This document shows positions 43,471 to 52,256 of a stretch of 64,000 nucleotides of DNA, in pieces. The translations under genes and the position numbers were made by a program. Under the pieces are notes generated by a model. The model was not told where the DNA came from and made no database searches. It saw only the letters and a list, made by a program, of their open reading frames with translations. Origin of the DNA: Streptomyces sp. NRRL S-337 (GTDB lineage Bacteria > Actinomycetota > Actinomycetes > Streptomycetales > Streptomycetaceae); assembly GCF_000720175.1 (NCBI RefSeq), contig NZ_JOIX01000001.1, positions 248,001 through 312,000 on the forward strand, written 5' to 3'. Position 1 is the stretch's first letter; every line of letters starts with the position of its first letter.

Positions 43471-44835
43471 GTGCTTTTCCTCTATGTTGTGCTGCTGTTG
43501 AGCTGTGCCGTGCTGCTGGTCGCCGGCGTGCTGGAGCAGCGGCGTCACTACGCCGCGCTGGCGCAGGTACCCACTCGGGTGCTGGTCAACGGCATCCGCG
43601 GCAAGAGCTCGATCACCCGGCTGTGCGCGGGGGCGCTGCGCGGCGGCGGACTGGTCACCGTCGCCAAGACCACGGGCACCGCTGCCCGGTTCATCCACCC
43701 GGATGCCACCGAGGAGCCGGTGTACCGCAAGTTGGGCATCGCCAACGTCGTCGAGCAGATCGGCATCGTCCGGCGCGCGGCGGCATACCGGCCGGACGCT
43801 CTGGTGATCGAGTGCATGGCGGTGATGCCTGCACTTCAGGAGATCAACCAGGAGAAGCTGATCCGTTCCACCATCGGCGTGCTGTGCAACGTGCGTGAGG
43901 ACCATCTCGCCGAGATGGGGCCGACGTTGGACGATGTGGCCCGCTCGCTGTCCCGGTCGATGCCGGTCGGAGGGGTCTGTGTCACCGCCGAACAGGAGCG
44001 GCTGCACATCCTCAAGGAGGAGGCGGACAAACGGGGCTGCCGCCTGATCGTGGTGGACCCGGAGACGGTCACGGATGAGGAGCTGCGCGGCTTCAGTTGG
44101 TTCACGTTCAAGGAGAACGTCGCCATCGCGCTGGCCGTGGCCGCACTGCTCGGCGTGGACCGGGCCACCGCACTGCGCGGCATGTGGGAGGCGCCGCCGG
44201 ACCCCGGTGTGCTCTCCGTCGAGCGCTACCGCACACCGGACGGCAAACGGCTGCGCTTCGCCAATGTCTTCGCCGCCAACGACCCCGCCTCGACGTTGAT
44301 GAACGTCCGTCAGCTGGAGGAACTCGGTGCGATCCGCCGCCCGCTGAACGTGGTCATCAACTGCCGACCGGACCGGATCGAACGCAATGGGCAGATGGGA
44401 GCGATCATCCCGGACCTGGACCCGGAGACGGTCCTGCTCATCGGGCATCCGACCAAGAGTGCCCGCGACGGCATTCCGCCGGGCTGGTCGTCGGGGCGGG
44501 TGGTCGACCTGGGCGGCGACCGGCGTGACGCACAGGAGCTGACGCGCGCCATCCTCGCCGAACTGGGCCCGGATTCCTCGCTGGTGGCCATCGGCAACAT
44601 CCACGGCCAGGGCGAATTGTTCCTGGAGCACCTCGGCAAGCTGCCCGCTGACGACGTCGACGAGCCGCTTCCGGTCGCGCCCCCGCCCGAGCCGCAGCCG
44701 TACCGCTGGGTGGCCTCGCTGAACCGCCCCAGGTCCGGCGCGCACCTCCCGAGCCCAAGGTCCGGCGCGCACCTCCCGAGCCCCGCCTCCGCCCACGCCG
44801 ACGCCCTGTCCCGGCCGACAAGGAACTCCCTGTGA
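43471..44835 (+). CDS. pgsB: PgsB/CapB poly-gamma-glutamate synthase
   Basis: 454 residues. N-terminal membrane helix (LFLYVVLLLSCAVLLVAGVLE) and the ATP-binding loop VLVNGIRGKSSITRL (GIRGKSS at 41-47), then KTTGTAARF, VECMAVMPALQEINQEKLI, NVREDHLAEMGPT and HGQGELF, all typical of PgsB amide ligases, which join glutamate through its gamma-carboxyl. Longer than Bacillus PgsB (about 390) by a C-terminal Pro-rich tail containing a duplicated RSGAHLPSP. GTG start with AAGGA ahead. Overlaps pgsC (GTGA). Confidence 0.88.
   Translation: MLFLYVVLLLSCAVLLVAGVLEQRRHYAALAQVPTRVLVNGIRGKSSITRLCAGALRGGGLVTVAKTTGTAARFIHPDATEEPVYRKLGIANVVEQIGIVRRAAAYRPDALVIECMAVMPALQEINQEKLIRSTIGVLCNVREDHLAEMGPTLDDVARSLSRSMPVGGVCVTAEQERLHILKEEADKRGCRLIVVDPETVTDEELRGFSWFTFKENVAIALAVAALLGVDRATALRGMWEAPPDPGVLSVERYRTPDGKRLRFANVFAANDPASTLMNVRQLEELGAIRRPLNVVINCRPDRIERNGQMGAIIPDLDPETVLLIGHPTKSARDGIPPGWSSGRVVDLGGDRRDAQELTRAILAELGPDSSLVAIGNIHGQGELFLEHLGKLPADDVDEPLPVAPPPEPQPYRWVASLNRPRSGAHLPSPRSGAHLPSPASAHADALSRPTRNSL
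44731..44784 (+). repeat. 27-bp tandem duplication in the pgsB tail
   Basis: Two copies, 44731-44757 and 44758-44784, differ only at the last base. They encode RSGAHLPSP twice near the C-terminus of PgsB, in frame, so the protein stays open. Confidence 0.9.
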
Positions 44836-45314
44836 TCCCCGTCAACGTCACTCCGCAGACCATCGCGCTGGGGATAGCCCTCGGACTGGTCTTCTCGCTG
44901 GTCTGCTATCTGACCACCAACCTCTCTCCCGGCGGCATGATCACCCCCGGCTGGCTGGCGCTGACCCTCGTCACCGATGTCGTCCGGGCCGCCATGGTGA
45001 TCGGCGTCACCGCGCTCACCTTCCTCGCGACCAAGCTCCTTCAGCGCCATGTGATCCTTTACGGGAAGCGACTGTTCGCCGCCGTGGTGCTGTCCGCGGT
45101 GCTGCTCCAGACCACGGTGCTGCTCGCGCTCCAGCACGAGTTCCCGCTCCTTTACACCGCCCAGACCCTGGGCTTCATCGTGCCCGGCCTCATCGCGTAT
45201 CAGTTGGTCCGCCAACCGCTGGCCGCCACCGTGATCTCCACCACGGCGGTGACCCTCAGCACGTATGTGGTGCTCGTCGCCGGGTTGCTGCTGGGGGCGC
45301 TGCCCGTCGGCTGA
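44832..45314 (+). CDS. pgsC: PgsC/CapC membrane protein
   Basis: 160 residues with about five membrane helices (ALGIALGLVFSLVCYLTTN, the short LSPGGMITPGWLAL motif that is diagnostic of PgsC, LVTDVVRAAMVIGVTALTFL, AAVVLSAVLLQTTVLLA, and C-terminal). PgsC is the membrane partner of PgsB for polymer synthesis and export. GTG start coupled to pgsB. No PgsA, PgsE or PgdS gene follows. Confidence 0.9.
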   Translation: MIPVNVTPQTIALGIALGLVFSLVCYLTTNLSPGGMITPGWLALTLVTDVVRAAMVIGVTALTFLATKLLQRHVILYGKRLFAAVVLSAVLLQTTVLLALQHEFPLLYTAQTLGFIVPGLIAYQLVRQPLAATVISTTAVTLSTYVVLVAGLLLGALPVG

Positions 45315-45374
45315 GCTCGCCGCACCGCCGCCCTCGAAGCCGGTGAACGAACTCGCATCCCAGCCCGACCTCCC

Positions 45375-47288
45375 ATGAGAGACCCCGACATGGCCACCAC
45401 CGCCCTCGCCCGGGACCCCGCCGGCCGCCGCCGACGCGCCACCCGGCGCCGTCAATTGCCCCTTGCTGAAGGGGAGTTGCCCGCCCTTCTGCTCATCCTG
45501 GCCACCGCCGCGGTGCTCTACGCCTGGGGCATCGACCGTGCCGGGGTGCACCCGTACTACAGCGCGGCCGCGCGGTCGATGGCGGCGAACTGGCACGCCT
45601 TCATCTTCGGCGGGCTCGACCCGGGCGGCTCCATCACCGTGGACAAGATCCCCGGTGCGTTGTGGCCGCAGGCGCTCTCCGTCATGCTCTTCGGACCGCA
45701 CAACTGGGCAGTGGTGCTGCCGCAGGTCGTTGAGGGCGTACTGGCCGTCTGGGTGCTGTACAGGATCGTCCGTGCCTGGGCAGGCCCGTGGGCGGGGCTG
45801 CTCGCCGCGCTGGTTCTCACGCTCACCCCGGTCACCGTCGTACTCGACCGGCACACCATCCCCGACACCCTGCTCGTCCTGCTGCTGCTCCTCGCCGCGG
45901 GATCGCTGCAGAAGGCCGTCACCACCGGGAAGCTGCTGCCGCTGATCGTCTGCGGAACATGGGTGGGACTGGCCTTCCAGGCCAAGATGCTCCAGGCATG
46001 GCTCGTCCTGCCGGTCTTCGCCGCGGTGTACCAGATGGCAGCGCCCGGCTCCCGATGGAACCGGGCCCGGCGGCTGCTGCTCGCCGGGGCCACCGCACTC
46101 CTCGTCTCCTGTGCCTGGCTGCTGCTGGTGTGGGCGACCCCCGCAGCGGACCGTCCCTACATCGACGGGACCACCAACAACAACCCCTTCACCCTGGTCT
46201 TCGGCTACAACGGGCTGAGCCGCTTCGGCCACGACCCGAACGCGCTGGGCGCCGTCGCCGGCACCGCGGCCAGCCGCACCACCGACAACACCGGTTGGAC
46301 CATGCTGGTCAACGAGAGCGTGGGCCCGCAGATCGCCTGGCTCCTGCCGCTCGCCGTACTGGCCTTGGTGCTGGGTGTGTGGTGGCGCACCGGACAGCCG
46401 CGTACCGACGGGCCGCGGACGGGGTTCCTGCTCTGGGGAGGCTGGCTGGTGATGCACGTCGTGGTCTTCAGCAACTCCAACGGCAATCACGGCTACTACA
46501 CCGCCGTGGTGGCCCCGGCCCTCGCCGCGCTGACCGGTGGCGGAGTCGCCCTCTTCTGGGCCGAGTACCGCGCAGGTGGCCGACGTCGAGCGGCGCTGCC
46601 CCTCGCCATCGGGCTCACGGCGCTGTGGGCGGTGGCATTGGAAGGCCCGCACAGCGACTTTGCGCCCTGGCTGCTGCCGATGGTGCTGATGCTCGGTCTG
46701 TGCGGGACCGTCGGCCTGTGCACCCGCGGACCACGCACCCCACGACGGGCGGTGCAGGGTGCCCTGGCAGCCTCCCTGGCGTCCGTACTGCTCGCCCCGG
46801 CGGTCTGGGCCACCTCCAGCCTGGACCCGCGCTACGCCGGCTCACCGCTGTCGCCGCTGGCCGGACCGGTGGGACCCGACTACCGCGACCGGCCCCACCA
46901 TCGGGCCACGTTCCGGCGCTACCCCTTGAGCACGCCGTCCGCACGGGACGCCGCGCTGCTGAAGTACCTCTCCGCGCACCATTCCGGGGAGAAGTACCTG
47001 CTCGCCACCCAAGCCGCCTACGGCGCCGAGCCCCTGCTGCGCGCCACCTCCCAACCCATCCTCGTGATGGGCGGCTTCACCGGCCTGACCCCCTACCCGG
47101 CCGCACGACAGCTCAGTGACCTGGTCGCCACCCACCAACTGCGCTACGCCCTGCTGACCAGGCGCCGCCCGTCCACCCCGGCATCGGCCTGGGTAAAGAA
47201 GAACTGCACCCCCCTCCGCCCACGCACCTACGGCCGAACCTCGGACGGAAGCTTCACCCTCTACGACTGCCTTCGGCCAGCCCGCTGA
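45375..47288 (+). CDS. GT39-type (ArnT/PMT-like) membrane glycosyltransferase
   Basis: 637 residues with ten or more membrane helices. The N-terminal region has RAGVHPYYSAAARSMAANWHAFIFGGLDPGGSITVDKIPG, close to actinobacterial polyprenyl-phosphate sugar transferases. Such enzymes move a sugar from a lipid carrier to a polymer or protein outside the membrane. Two starts are possible, 45375 and 45390, with no strong ribosome site. It lies 60 nt after pgsC and may modify its product or envelope partners; that link is inference. Confidence 0.82.
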   Translation: MRDPDMATTALARDPAGRRRRATRRRQLPLAEGELPALLLILATAAVLYAWGIDRAGVHPYYSAAARSMAANWHAFIFGGLDPGGSITVDKIPGALWPQALSVMLFGPHNWAVVLPQVVEGVLAVWVLYRIVRAWAGPWAGLLAALVLTLTPVTVVLDRHTIPDTLLVLLLLLAAGSLQKAVTTGKLLPLIVCGTWVGLAFQAKMLQAWLVLPVFAAVYQMAAPGSRWNRARRLLLAGATALLVSCAWLLLVWATPAADRPYIDGTTNNNPFTLVFGYNGLSRFGHDPNALGAVAGTAASRTTDNTGWTMLVNESVGPQIAWLLPLAVLALVLGVWWRTGQPRTDGPRTGFLLWGGWLVMHVVVFSNSNGNHGYYTAVVAPALAALTGGGVALFWAEYRAGGRRRAALPLAIGLTALWAVALEGPHSDFAPWLLPMVLMLGLCGTVGLCTRGPRTPRRAVQGALAASLASVLLAPAVWATSSLDPRYAGSPLSPLAGPVGPDYRDRPHHRATFRRYPLSTPSARDAALLKYLSAHHSGEKYLLATQAAYGAEPLLRATSQPILVMGGFTGLTPYPAARQLSDLVATHQLRYALLTRRRPSTPASAWVKKNCTPLRPRTYGRTSDGSFTLYDCLRPAR

Positions 47289-47479
47289 ACGCTCCCCGCG
47301 GGCCGGCGCCTCCGATGGCACCGCCGCCGGTCGTGCCCGGCACAAGGCCGCCAGTGCGGGCCCAAAGGCCCTCCCGTATGAGCCGTCGGCGGCCGGCGCA
47401 GCACCTCTGACCAGCCCCTTTGCGCCGACCGGCGAACGAGCGCCTTCTGAGGTAGTTTTTTGTTGAATCGCCTATATCC

Positions 47480-47513
47480 CGCCTGCCCCGCTCGTAAGCG
47501 GGCGGGGCAGGCG
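47480..47513 (+). promoter_or_regulatory. 12-bp hairpin touching the ribosome site of the WxxGxW gene
   Basis: CGCCTGCCCCGC (47480-47491) pairs perfectly with 47502-47513. A second, smaller stem (CCCGCT with AGCGGG) is possible in the loop. The AAGGAGG ribosome site begins 3 nt after the stem. It could block or protect translation start. Whether it is a regulatory RNA or part of an upstream terminator is not resolved. Confidence 0.5.
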
Positions 47514-47531
47514 AGCAAGGAGGTGCGCACC

Positions 47532-47822
47532 ATGCGCACACAACACATCAAGCGCTCACTGGCGGCCGCTGCCGCCGGCGCCCTGCTGGCCGGCGGCGCT
47601 GCCATCGGAACGGCCGGCACCGCAACGGCCGCTCCGACCGCAGCCCCAACGACGGTGGCCACCCAGCACGCCAAGTGCGTCTGGCACAAGGGCTACTGGA
47701 TCAAGCACTGGCAGAAGGGGAACTGGGAGTACCGGTGGCACAACGGGCACTGGAGCAAGCACTGGAAGCCCGGCCACTGGGTGAAGGTCTGGCACAGCGG
47801 CTACTACATCTGTAAGCGGTGA
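47532..47822 (+). CDS. Secreted Trp/His/Gly-repeat protein
   Basis: 96 residues. Signal peptide to about residue 34, a short linker, then five nine-residue repeats from residue 51: WHKGYWIKH, WQKGNWEYR, WHNGHWSKH, WKPGHWVKV, WHSGYYICK, with consensus W-x-x-G-x-W-x-x-x. Cys49 and Cys94 flank the repeats and may close them with a disulfide. Strong basic and aromatic character. Reminiscent of YXWGXW-repeat proteins, but a shorter repeat. AAGGAGG 8 nt before ATG. Function unknown. Confidence 0.85.
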   Translation: MRTQHIKRSLAAAAAGALLAGGAAIGTAGTATAAPTAAPTTVATQHAKCVWHKGYWIKHWQKGNWEYRWHNGHWSKHWKPGHWVKVWHSGYYICKR

Positions 47823-47836
47823 GCCGGCCGGCTCAC
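47819..47836. terminator. 18-bp perfect palindrome at the stop of the repeat protein
   Basis: GTGAGCCGG followed by its reverse complement CCGGCTCAC, starting one base before the TGA stop. A snap-back stem of this kind is a plausible terminator for the small gene. Confidence 0.6.
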
Positions 47837-47912
47837 GACTGACCCCTGACGGCGCCGCCCGCGGCGATCTTCGCGAGCGGGCGGCACGGGAACGCCCCTG
47901 GCCTCCCTGGTG

Positions 47913-49640
47913 CTACCGGGTCCCGGAATGCGCCTCGGCGAGGGCGGTTCTGATCGCTGCCACCAGCACGAGCCATTGCTCGCGAACCGGAAGGCACGCC
48001 ATACCGTCGAGGTCTTCCTTGAGGTCGGGCAGCGAAGAGTGGGAACAGTCGTGGGAACGCTCGCGGGGAGGGTCGCGGCGGAGCACCCTGAAGGTGCTTT
48101 TGACCAAGCCGTACCGGTATTGGAGCTCGGCGATATCGGCGAGGGGAATCGTGCTTGTCCTGCCTCGCTTTGCATGAGGGGCGGTGGCACCGAAGGAGAG
48201 TCTCACCTTCTCCCCGTCGAAGGACGCCCAACCATGGGTGCCTTCGGCGACGTACGGTGGCGTGCCGGAGCGTACCAACGCGGGTGGACATGCATGGTCC
48301 TGAGCGTGGGTCTGTGCGTGGGTGCGGGTGCTCGCGGCCTTGCTCGCCGCCTCGATGCGCCCGCGGATCTGCTCGGCGACCGCCTCAGCCTGTTTCTGAT
48401 CACCCGGCTTGATGAGCAGGATGTTCAGGTCCTCCCACTCGGTAGCGGGATCCACCGAAGGCTTGAGAAGGTCGGCCCCCTCACGCACCACGAGGTGCAG
48501 TGATTGTTGCCCGATGGGCGAGGCGAGGTCCAACTCAACTCCTGCCAGGGCCGCATACGGGTAGCTTCGGCTTCCCAGCGCCGCCTTCAGACGTTCCTCT
48601 TCCTTACTGCCATACGCGAACTCCACGCGGTCCTCGTAGGCCGTGACCTTTCCGTCGAATCCACGGACGACGGCGGGCACCGGAGTGACGGCACCCGTAC
48701 GCGGGTCCGGCACGTGGACCGACAGGGGCGCCGGGGAGCCATCGGAAGCATCGTCGAAATCCTCGAAATGACACGGCCAGATACTGCCGGACGGCCGAGT
48801 CGGATCGTCTCCCAGTTCTGCGCGCCAACGGTCGATGACTCGCCTGCGCAGGGATGTCTCCAGAGCGGACCTGTGCGACCAGCCCGTCCGGAAGACGAGG
48901 GGTTCAAGGCTCGGTGTTCCGGCCGTATCGAAGCGGACCGCCGCCCGGATGGTCCTCCTGCCGTACAGCGACAGCATCGTGGGCCATTCCGGCAGCTCGG
49001 TGTGGGGGAAGCGACCGCGCATCCGTGCCCGGAGCCGGAATCTCTCGTAGTGGTGACCGTCCCCGCAGACGACGATCAGCAGCCGCTCCAGGGGCAGGTC
49101 CGCCAGTACGTGTGCGTATTCCCAGTCCAGCCCGTCCGAGTCGCCGGTGGTGATGACCACGAGCGATGCCGTGTGGATGAGTTCGCCGGCGATCCTCTTC
49201 CACCCGCTGTCGCGCCGGCGGTAGTAGATACGCTGCGCACCGAGCTGGGGAAGCCGGTCCGTGGGGTCCCCGATGGCGATCACGGGTGCGACCTCGGACA
49301 GCGCCCTCACCAGCAGTTCCTCCTCACCCAACTTCGGCATCCCCAGAACGGTCAACGGACCGTGGGACACCATCTCGCGGGTGCGAGGGTCCACGTCGAA
49401 TCCGCGCAAGTAGAGGATGAACGGCTCCTGCGGCACGACCAGCTCGGTGAAGTCGGCCAGTTCCGTCACGTTCCCGGCACCGGCCAGTTGCCGTCCCCGC
49501 TGTCGTACCCGGAACCCCACCCCCACGAGTGCCGTGCAGGGATACGTCATCCAGGCATGGCCATCGAATCCGTAAACGATGCCCAGCGACGACACCAGCA
49601 TGAGGGTCGACCCGGCGGCGACGAGCTCGCGTGCTTTCAC
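47913..49640 (-). CDS. Membrane-linked protein with TIR-like and DUF4429-like parts
   Basis: 575 residues. N-terminal membrane segment (ELVAAGSTLMLVSSLGIVYGF), then FILYLRGFDVDPRTREM, APVIAIGDPTDRLPQLGAQRIYYRRRDSGWKRIAGELIHTASLVVITTGDSDGLDWEYAHVL, a Rossmann-like segment found in bacterial proteins that often carry signalling or defence parts. The C-terminal half has two DUF4429-like beta blocks (YEDRVEFAYGS; FDGEKVRLSFGATAPHAKRG with IPLADIAELQYRYG) separated by a HAQTHAQDHA spacer. Function not known; membrane association likely. Confidence 0.65.
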   Translation of the reverse strand: MKARELVAAGSTLMLVSSLGIVYGFDGHAWMTYPCTALVGVGFRVRQRGRQLAGAGNVTELADFTELVVPQEPFILYLRGFDVDPRTREMVSHGPLTVLGMPKLGEEELLVRALSEVAPVIAIGDPTDRLPQLGAQRIYYRRRDSGWKRIAGELIHTASLVVITTGDSDGLDWEYAHVLADLPLERLLIVVCGDGHHYERFRLRARMRGRFPHTELPEWPTMLSLYGRRTIRAAVRFDTAGTPSLEPLVFRTGWSHRSALETSLRRRVIDRWRAELGDDPTRPSGSIWPCHFEDFDDASDGSPAPLSVHVPDPRTGAVTPVPAVVRGFDGKVTAYEDRVEFAYGSKEEERLKAALGSRSYPYAALAGVELDLASPIGQQSLHLVVREGADLLKPSVDPATEWEDLNILLIKPGDQKQAEAVAEQIRGRIEAASKAASTRTHAQTHAQDHACPPALVRSGTPPYVAEGTHGWASFDGEKVRLSFGATAPHAKRGRTSTIPLADIAELQYRYGLVKSTFRVLRRDPPRERSHDCSHSSLPDLKEDLDGMACLPVREQWLVLVAAIRTALAEAHSGTR

Positions 49641-49998
49641 CGCACACCTCGGGTGCGGGACGTGCCTGCTGCTCCGAGAGCCGGCACCGTACGTGCACGG
49701 AAGACCCCCGGCTGCGTGCGGTTGGCGGCCTGGGACCAGACGCTCTGCCGATTCCAGACCATTGACACCACGGATTCGCCGACCTCGACCACCGTCTGAG
49801 TTTGCCGGACTCTCGGCCCCAGGGACAGAGGGCCACTCACGGCTCGGTCCGCGATCGATGGTGGGTGTAGCTCCGTCTCGGGGGCAGCTGATCTGGGGTG
49901 TTGCGACGACCGTTGACCAGCCCGGGGTGTCGTGGTGGGCGGTGCTCGGTCGGGATATTCGATGGTCGCCGCTTGTTGAGGGTGGTCATACTGCAGCG
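49641..49998. other. Intergenic region, nothing identified
   Basis: Between the divergent membrane protein and the acetyltransferase. No family-like frame and no strong hairpin noted; it presumably carries both promoters. Confidence 0.5.
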
Positions 49999-50529
49999 AT
50001 GGATCCAGTGACTCTTGAGACCGGCCGTCTGGTGCTGCGGGCCTTCACACCTGCCGACGTGGATGCGGTGTACGAAGCCTGCCAGGACGAGGACATCCAG
50101 TTCTACACCCCGGTGCCGGTGCCGTACCGGCGTGCGGACGCGGAGAGGCTCGTCGGCGAGAAGCTGCCCGCTCAGTGGGCCGAGGACAGGGACTACACCT
50201 TGGGCGCGTTCCGCAAGGACACCGGCGCCCTGGTCGGCTCGTACTGCCTGACCCTCGTCAGCCGCGGCGTCTGGGAGCTCGGTTACTGGGCGGTCAAGGA
50301 ACAGCGCGGACGCGGGTACTCGGTGGAGGCCGCTCGGGCCCTGTGCGACTGGGGCTGGGCCACCCTCGACGTCCACCGCATCGAGTGGTGGGCCATGGCC
50401 GGGAACACCGGCTCGCGTGCCGTCGCCGAGAAACTCGGCTTCACTGTCGAAGGGACACTGCGCAATCGCGGCATCGCCAACGATGGCAAGCCGCACGACT
50501 GGTGGGTGGGCGGACTACTGAGGCCCTGA
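49999..50529 (+). CDS. GNAT acetyltransferase (RimJ/RimL-like)
   Basis: 176 residues. ETGRLVLRAFTPADVDAVYEACQDEDI, WELGYWAVKEQRGRGYSVEAARALCDWGW (Q/R-G-x-G-Y acetyl-CoA loop), AGNTGSRAVAEKLGFTVEGTLRN all match the RimJ/RimL group that acetylates N-terminal amines or small molecules. ATG at 49999. Substrate unknown. Confidence 0.85.
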   Translation: MDPVTLETGRLVLRAFTPADVDAVYEACQDEDIQFYTPVPVPYRRADAERLVGEKLPAQWAEDRDYTLGAFRKDTGALVGSYCLTLVSRGVWELGYWAVKEQRGRGYSVEAARALCDWGWATLDVHRIEWWAMAGNTGSRAVAEKLGFTVEGTLRNRGIANDGKPHDWWVGGLLRP

Positions 50530-50597
50530 TGCTCGATGTGGCGGGATGGCGTGGCACATGGGCGCCGGGGACGGTGGACCGGTCTACCGTACGCATC

Positions 50598-51425
50598 GTG
50601 AGAGTTCTGATCCTGGGCGGTAGCGGCTTCTTGGGCTCTGAGCTGGCCCGGCAGGCGGTAACAGCAGGGCACATGACGGCCGCGACCTATGCGACCAAGC
50701 CCGGCCACACTCGCGAGGTTGCCTGGTACGCCCTCGACCTGCGGGACCCTGGGCGCATCGACGCGGTCATGGCCGAGGTCGGCCCGCACCTCGTCGTCAA
50801 CGCATCGAGCGGCAAAGCGGATTGGGCGGTCACGGCCGAGGGCCCGGTCCGGCTGGCGATGGCCTCGGCGAAGTACGGCAGCCGCTTGGTTCATGTTTCC
50901 AGCGACGCGGTGTTCTCCGGCGCTCGCGTCCACTACGACGAGTCCTGCCTGCCCGATCCCCTCACCCCCTACGGGGCGGCGAAGGCCGCAGCGGAAACCG
51001 GGGTCCTCCTCGTGCATCCGCAGGCCGTCGTCGCCCGAACCTCGTTGATCATCGGCCGCGGCCAGTCCCTCCACGAACGTGCCGTCCACGACCTTGTGGC
51101 CGGTACCCGCGACGGCGCCCTGTTCACCGACGACATCCGCTGCCCGGTTCACGTCGCCGATCTCGCCGCGGCCCTCCTGGAGCTCGCATCGCACGACACC
51201 ACCGGCATCCGCCATCTCGCAGGCGCCGACGCGGTGAGCCGCCACGAACTCGGTGTCCTCATCGCCAGGCGCGACGGCCTCGACGCCTCCCGCTTGCCCG
51301 CGGGGCTGCGGGCCGACAGCACACTTCGCGGCGCCCTCGACGTCCGCCTGGACAGCCGCGCGACCCAGCGCACACTGCGCACCCCGCTACGCGGCGCCCG
51401 CCAGTTCATCACCGCGGCGGTTTGA
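50598..51425 (+). CDS. RmlD-like NAD(P)-dependent sugar reductase/epimerase
   Basis: 275 residues. VLILGGSGFLGSELARQAVTAG Rossmann motif, VSSDAVFSGARVHYDES, PYGAAKAAAE (Y-x-x-x-K) and VHVADLAAALLEL, close to RmlD dTDP-4-dehydrorhamnose reductases but without rml neighbours. GTG start 50598. Likely a stand-alone reductase of unknown substrate. Confidence 0.8.
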   Translation: MRVLILGGSGFLGSELARQAVTAGHMTAATYATKPGHTREVAWYALDLRDPGRIDAVMAEVGPHLVVNASSGKADWAVTAEGPVRLAMASAKYGSRLVHVSSDAVFSGARVHYDESCLPDPLTPYGAAKAAAETGVLLVHPQAVVARTSLIIGRGQSLHERAVHDLVAGTRDGALFTDDIRCPVHVADLAAALLELASHDTTGIRHLAGADAVSRHELGVLIARRDGLDASRLPAGLRADSTLRGALDVRLDSRATQRTLRTPLRGARQFITAAV

Positions 51426-51487
51426 ACGCCTCACCCATGCGCACGCCCGGACCGGGGACGCGTACTACCGACCAAGCGGTGATCGGC

Positions 51488-51532
51488 GAAGGAACTGCCG
51501 ACGAAGCAACTGCGGACGAAGGAACTGGCGCG
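51488..51532. repeat. Three 15-bp tandem units
   Basis: Units of 15 nt beginning GAAGGAACTG or GAAGCAACTG repeat three times, 51488-51502, 51503-51517 and 51518-51532, with small differences. It lies in the gap between the RmlD-like gene and the convergent TetR gene. No gene is seen across it. Confidence 0.8.
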
Positions 51533-51596
51533 CCGCAGGCCGGGCGTATGGCGTCCGGGGTAAGCCCCTTCGTGGGGAGCCCCGCCGGGCCTCCGG

Positions 51597-52205
51597 TCAG
51601 GCCGACGGTGGGTGTGTGTCGATCGCCAGACCGTCCACGAGATCGCGTACAAGACCTGCCGCCTGAGTTCGGGCCTGGTCAGGGTTGTCGGTCTCGGCGA
51701 TCGCGAGGGACAGTTCGGTGAGGGCGCCGTAGAACGCTCTGGCGATCAGTTCGGCCGGGTGGGGCCGGATGCGGCCGGCGTCGAGCGCGGTGTGCACGAT
51801 GTCGAGGACCAGGCCGCCGAGATGGCGCTGGTCCAGTTCGCGCCATTGCTGCCAGCCGAGGGCGATCGGGCCTTGCTGCAGCACGATGTGGCGGTAGGCG
51901 GGTTCCATGCAGATGTCGAGGAACTCGTCGACGGCGTGGTCGGCTCGCTCGCGGGGATCCGAGACGGGGTCGATCGCCGCCGTGATGCGCTGCGTGGCCT
52001 GACGCTCCAAGTCTTCGAAGACGGCCTCGAAGAGTCCCAGCTTGCCGTTGAAGTGGTGGTACAGGGCGCCGCGGGTGAGGCCGGCGGTGCGCACCAGCTC
52101 TTCCGCCGACACGCTCGCATAGTCACGCTCGCTGAAGAGGCGCAGGGCGGTGTCGAGCAGGGTGCGGCGGGTGTTCTCCGCGTATTTCTCTCGCAGCGTT
52201 TCCAC
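51597..52205 (-). CDS. TetR-family regulator
   Basis: 202 residues. HTH: TRRTLLDTALRLFSERDYASVSAEELVRTAGLTRGALYHHFNGKLGLFEAVFEDLE. The ligand part (ERADHAVDEFLDICMEP, LGWQQWRELDQRHLGG) fits many TetR repressors of oxidoreductases. Divergent to the amine oxidase, with an inverted repeat between, so it likely represses that gene and itself. Start 52205. Confidence 0.88.
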   Translation of the reverse strand: METLREKYAENTRRTLLDTALRLFSERDYASVSAEELVRTAGLTRGALYHHFNGKLGLFEAVFEDLERQATQRITAAIDPVSDPRERADHAVDEFLDICMEPAYRHIVLQQGPIALGWQQWRELDQRHLGGLVLDIVHTALDAGRIRPHPAELIARAFYGALTELSLAIAETDNPDQARTQAAGLVRDLVDGLAIDTHPPSA

Positions 52206-52217
52206 CCGGCATGGATA

Positions 52218-52256
52218 TCACATACGCTCTGCATGTCAGATTCACTCTGTATGTGA
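52218..52256. promoter_or_regulatory. Candidate TetR operator in the amine oxidase promoter
   Basis: TCACATAC (52218-52225) and GTATGTGA (52249-52256) are perfect 8-bp inverted arms 23 nt apart. Between them, CTCTGCATGT and CTCTGTATGT repeat directly. The pattern could hold two overlapping repressor sites, placed between the TetR start and the oxidase start. Confidence 0.5.
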
